A stretch of DNA of 60,000 bases from Cryptomeria japonica (lineage: Eukaryota; Streptophyta; Pinopsida; Cupressales; Cupressaceae), in the NCBI RefSeq assembly GCF_030272615.1, contig NC_081410.1, positions 127,784,640 through 127,844,639 on the forward strand. The letters are read 5' to 3'. The notes under the pieces were generated by a model. That model did no database searches, was not told the origin of the DNA, and was given only the letters and a program-made list of their open reading frames with translations. A program made the position numbers and the translations under genes. Of the stretch, positions 55,697-60,000 are shown in pieces (the first letter of the stretch is position 1; every line of letters starts with the position of its first letter).

Positions 55697-56096
55697 ATCT
55701 CATTTATGTGTCCGATACAAATTATATTTCCTATTTCAGGAGTACAAACTTTCGGAGGCCATAACTTGAGAATCGTGTGTCCGATTGACGAACTGTTTGA
55801 AGCGCCAAAAAGCTCGTGAAGTGCTCTATTGCCTTGGAAGACGCTACACTACTTATTCCCACTTTTCAGGACATTCTGGGGCCTCTAAGGTCCTCAAAAT
55901 CAAATTTAAACCTTTCATTAAACCCCTCCAAAACGGAAAATTTAATATCTTCAAAAGTAGTTGTGATCTTGCGATGTAACTTTACTGGAATTCTTATCTA
56001 GCCAACCAGAAGCCTCGGGGAGAATTTCACACCATTTCGTTCTCAAATGAAAACTTACTATAAATAGTAACCTTATGTAAATGCAAGGTTGAGACA
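55697..56096. repeat. LTR-like fragment of another family
   Basis: Ends GGTTGAGACA (56096) followed by TCATTTTCCC, which on the minus strand reads as a purine tract before a TG start. It contains ACTTACTATAAATAGTAA (56053-56070), identical over 18 bases to 6296-6313 in the M1 LTR and at nearly the same distance from the putative LTR end. The rest is unrelated to M1. Probably the U3 end of a different gypsy LTR. Confidence 0.35.
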
Positions 56097-56436
56097 TCAT
56101 TTTCCCAACAACTATTCCTAGATGTTACACCTTGTCTTTTTTGTATGGCTCCTAATGATTATTCATGGGTTTTACTAGTCCCAGATGCCATACTTTGTGT
56201 TTTGTATGCTCCATGGTGTTACCAATGTTGATCATATTGCTCACTTTGTACTTACCTTTTATCTTGATATTTTAGATTCATAAGATCCTAAGTCTTGGGG
56301 GCTACCTCCTTGTCAAGCTTGGAATTGTCTTGTATCTTCAATGTTTTCATGAAATAAGCATTGGCTTCTCCATAAAAAATTTGAGAGTATGAGCATAAGT
56401 CCATAATCCTGCTAAAGTGGGGGATACATGTACAGT
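56097..56436. other. Intergenic, nothing recognised
   Basis: AT-rich, no open frame of note and no repeat partner identified in the window. Confidence 0.4.
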
Positions 56437-56885
56437 CATAAATTGTATCCCTTTACAATTTTACACAAGGTTTGGAACTACTTTGTCTATTATGCCTAAT
56501 TTATACCTAACTGTGCTTAGTTTTGGGACCGTTTCCATAAACTTGGTGTATTCCTCTATTCTTGATCATTTTCATGACTCATTTTGCTTAGACTAGGGTG
56601 CCCAACACCCTTATCCTTGCAATTTGGGTCCAATTTTTTATGCACAAAAACCGTCTTTACAAATAGAAGGAATTCGCCCTCAGATGTTGTCCTTCCCTAA
56701 AATAAAATTTGAAAAGGTGTAAGTTGAATATAAATACGACTCCCTCTCTCGTTTCAAACACTACCTAAGATTAACTATCAATTATCTCATCCTATGAGAA
56801 AATTCAAATCAATTGAGCACAAATCTACAATCAAGGAGGAAAGAATTCAAACATACATCTTTGTCACATCAATCTTGGTCAACAA
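56437..56885 (+). repeat. Dispersed repeat, right copy (partner at 4262)
   Basis: Same order of landmarks as 4262-4711, including the TATAAATA box at 56729-56736. It ends at AACAA before a TGTAATGTCC start. Moderately diverged from the left copy. Likely LTR material. Confidence 0.6.
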
Positions 56886-57402
56886 TTGTAATGTCCCCTA
56901 CTAGGTATAGGCTTGTTTGACAATAGATAATCTATTTCAATACACTTATGACTTCAACTAAATTAATTAGGAGACAATTGAATTCTTACTTATTTCTTAA
57001 CATAAGTCAAATATGTGATGTTCCCTATTTGAAGTTGTCATAGTTCAAATAATCTATCAATCATTAATGAATAAATTGTCAATTTATCATACTAGATAAT
57101 TAATTCTATCTTCCCAAATCTATAATTATTAATGCAATGTTCAACCCTTGTTACTACCCAGTCCTAAGGAAGAAGGAGATGATTATTTTGCCAAAGCACT
57201 TAGATACCAAAACACAATAGGCTCCCTCAAAGTTTACAGATGTAGGCCCTTACCCTATCTAGGGACCATGACCTCAAAGTTTACAAGATGTTGATCCTTA
57301 CCCTATCTTGGGAATCATCCTAGTGGTTGGATTTAGACTGCCTCTCTTTGGAAACAATTCAATCCCTTCTTCTTAGATACTCACAGTAGTAACAAGAATG
57401 GA

Positions 57403-57405
<3 letters not shown>

Positions 57406-57483
<78 letters not shown>
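57406..57483. repeat. (AT)n microsatellite
   Basis: Uninterrupted AT dinucleotide run of 78 bases, about 39 units. It would form cruciform or slipped structures and is probably length-polymorphic. Confidence 0.97.
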
Positions 57484-57485
<2 letters not shown>

Positions 57486-59680
57486 TTAATGTTTACTACT
57501 TTAAGAGTTCTTTTTGTTATATAATCTATTATTTGATTATGCTATGTGACTGGTTAATTATTCAAAACATTATATACATTCTTTCATTTTATTTTAAAAC
57601 TAATTATAAATTTACTACAAGATAGTATCAAACACGTACCAATCTTTGTCTAAGGAAAACACTACCCATTTTTTGTACACCAATGAAACCTCCAGTTCCG
57701 ATCAGACTCAGGTCTGGTTTCCTTGTTTCTCTCCCCGATATTCCTCCTTGGTATGATACTATACATATATATTTCTCAAAATCAAATGGTTGTGTCTCCT
57801 TGAAAGCTAGAGACAACTCTATTCTTCACATATCTCCACATAACAAATCAGAGGTATTCATTAACTAAATAGAATCACTACCTTAGTCAATATCGTGCTT
57901 CTTGGATCTAAACATAAGTTGCTTCATTAATAAATAAATAATTATTAATGCATTAGTATAGATGTAGATATCAGTTCTGTATTTCTATCAAATTAAAAAT
58001 AGATCTGCTTAGGGCATTTAGATTATTAAATATTTAACCAGTTAGATATGAACATATCAATGATTTAGCTTTAATCATTATGATATATAAGTTGATTATC
58101 TCTTTTATCAATTAATGTAATGACAAAGTTATGCCAAGATTCAGACTAACTACATGAATTTGACCTAGTGTATGCAGGGAGATTGTCGTCCTCTAAGAAG
58201 GGAGGGAAAGTATCATCAAGTGGGGAGGTAACAAAAGAAGGATTTAATGCCATCTGAAATAGTATGTGTAAGTTGGGACTTGTGGAGTTGTGTTAGCTTT
58301 GTTACCGTCGACCAGTGTTAAGCCAGGTAACCTTATTGGTCAATATAGGTTATTAGGGTTTTACCATCCTTGTTTTGGATTATGGTATTTCAATTCTCTC
58401 AGTCGAACTATTTTGAGGTCTTAATCTTAACTCTATATGCTCATAATGATTAATGGAAACTTTCATGAAGTCATTTGTTTATTATAATTAAAAATATAAA
58501 TTTTACATATACATATCTATATATAATGTGTGTGTATGTATGTGTACTCATAGTTTAAAATTTGCATAGATATTGTGTATATATATATGCATAAGTAAAG
58601 GGTTATTTTAAATCTTTATCACCTTGTCTATCGCATGACATAGTAATGTATGCCATATATGAGAGCTTTGCTCCATGAACTAGCCATATTGTAATATAGC
58701 ACCACCTTAATATTATAAGATTATAGAGCTCATGAAGAGAGCCATTTGGCTTAAAGTTGATAAAGATAATTTAAATTTATAATTTGAACTTTGATCAAGA
58801 ATTTAGCATGATGGGGAAAATGAAATGAATCTCATCTCAAATTGCTTGGAACAAAGGCAAAATGTATCCAATTGCTTTCATTAATTAAGTTTAAGTGAGT
58901 CTTTGAGTTATGTAAGCTATTTACAGTGATGAGAAGGTATTCTTTTATACATAGAGAAACTTCATTTCCAAAAATTCAAAGAAATAAGAATATTGGTTTT
59001 GCTTAGAAACAAAGACTTTTGATTTGTAAGTCTTGGTGCTACTCTTACGTTGCCATAACCGTAAGTGTTGGAGAAGTAGCTAGCAAGGGTTCTTTTTGGA
59101 GAGGAGTCCTTCAATTCATTCTTCTTACTACATAATCCAGGTCACACACTTGTATGCTTGAGCTTGAAAAAGAGTTTAGAAAAGCTAGTGTAATTATTTA
59201 AAAAAGAAATATGTTCCTTTCATTCAGTTGAAATTTATGCTAGACAATAGCTAAAAGAGAACGAATTATTTAAAACGGAATGGAAAGAGTTCATTATTAA
59301 TTTCGGTTCATATTGCTAGATGTTTGTTTGGAGAAACATAGTTTTATCTTTTGAAAGTTTATACAAGCCCTACGTATGTGTTGTTATTGCTCTTTTGTGA
59401 CCATTTTGAAGGTATTTGGAAGATTATTTTAAATCTTACTTTAAAAAAAAAGAATACTTAAGCTGATTAAGGAAGCCAAAACTGAGATAAGAGCTATCAT
59501 TGTTAATTAATTTGGAAAGTTGTTAAGGTACCAGAGATTATAATGATTCCTGTGTAAAAAACAAATAACAATGAAGAATTAAATTGGTTTAAAATTTAAC
59601 CTTTAATGTCTGATATTGAAGGCCACTTAATGTTGAAAAAAGAACTTTGAGAAATAGGAATGTAAGAGTGTCAATATGGT

Positions 59681-59826
59681 AAGTGCTCCATATCACCGAA
59701 AATGCATGGGTATAAATAGTCGCTGCATTTCATAGTACATAAGAATAAGTAGTTAAGTGCTTCATCTCACCGAAAATGCATGGGTAAATGGTCATTGCAT
59801 CTCCTAGTACATAGAAACAAGTACTG
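59681..59826. repeat. Two-copy tandem repeat, about 74 bases
   Basis: AAGTGCTYCATMTCACCGAAAATGCATGGGTA begins at 59681 and again at 59755; both units continue with similar sequence through TAGTACATA and end in ACAAGTA- or AATAAGTAG-type words. Confidence 0.8.
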
Positions 59827-60000
59827 AATACATAGAACACTCCAACACGAAACCAAGGAAGCATTAGCAACTACGGTAGAAACCCCCCCATAATGCTGAC
59901 AAGGGAGAGATATGATAGGTACTTAGAATATGAATGTTTTTCTCTATTATGCTAAAAAAAAATAGAGATCTAAGACAAGAAAGATGGAGTTTGGATCATA

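Larger units (their letters stand above)
56887..60000. other. LTR-like start and AT-rich flank running off the window
   Basis: TGTAATGTCCCCTACTAGG at 56887 interrupts the dispersed repeat and has the 10-base start of a gypsy LTR (as in M1), but no matching end was found before 60000. There is no supported gene: frames at 57398-57625 (the AT repeat), 57628-57816 and 57683-57868 have no domain. Listed separately are the microsatellite and a 74-base tandem duplication. Confidence 0.35.

Noticed and set aside
55240-56096. A single 857-base Copia2 LTR
   Set aside because: The inner boundary at 55696 gives matching inverted ends and a typical length for this copia branch; the remaining 400 bases look like a different LTR tail.
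57398-57625. Frame of alternating Tyr-Ile
   Set aside because: It is the translation of the (AT)n microsatellite.
1-60000. tRNA or rRNA genes
   Set aside because: No cloverleaf-type boxes or rRNA cores were noticed; only tRNA-complementary primer sites of retrotransposons.

Overview
The window looks like intergenic DNA from a large-genome land plant, most likely a gymnosperm. It is AT-rich and has no recognisable cellular housekeeping gene. It is almost entirely nested LTR retrotransposons of both superfamilies (Ty1/copia and Ty3/gypsy) with plant-type priming sites. The species cannot be named from sequence alone. All domain calls are made by eye from translated motifs.

The core is a stack of insertions. 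(1) A minus-strand chromovirus (M1; 3' LTR 5122-6341, 5' LTR from 50369) is the oldest recipient. (2) Its integrase/RNase H part was split by a plus-strand copia element (Copia1, 7743-14982, perfect 5-bp duplication AGCAT). (3) Its gag was split by a 32-kb minus-strand Tat-lineage gypsy element (E2, LTRs 17964-18967 and 49040-50024). (4) E2 was split by a plus-strand Tat element (Tat1, 20024-36471, perfect duplication CTCCA, LTRs about 98% identical by eye). (5) Tat1 carries a solo LTR (27764-29566, duplication GTTAT) inside its reverse transcriptase. Removing each insert reconnects the interrupted coding sequence, in the same frame for the solo LTR.

The flanks are older debris. On the left are a degenerate Tat protease (1986-3000) split by a solo LTR, and unclassified repeats. 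On the right are a truncated M1 LTR, an unclassified GC-richer segment (51196-52480), a truncated Tork-like copia element on the minus strand (52480-55696), and an LTR-like tract with an (AT)n microsatellite running off the window. A 450-bp repeat occurs in the same orientation at 4262 and 56437 and may mark the edges of a still older element.

The most interesting biology is in the two Tat elements. Each carries, between pol and the 3' LTR and antisense to the element, a two-exon plant mobile domain (PMD, MAIN/MAIL-like) gene. Each also has short-motif minisatellite arrays in the 5' leader (two blocks) and in the PMD intron, oriented so that the element RNA contains mutually complementary arrays near its two ends. 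The motif differs between the elements (CGCGTCTGTG in Tat1, TTTYGCATNNGT-like in E2), but the layout is the same. This points to a conserved architecture rather than chance capture. Most coding sequences carry stop codons explained by C-to-T or G-to-A transitions, as expected of silenced, methylated elements.
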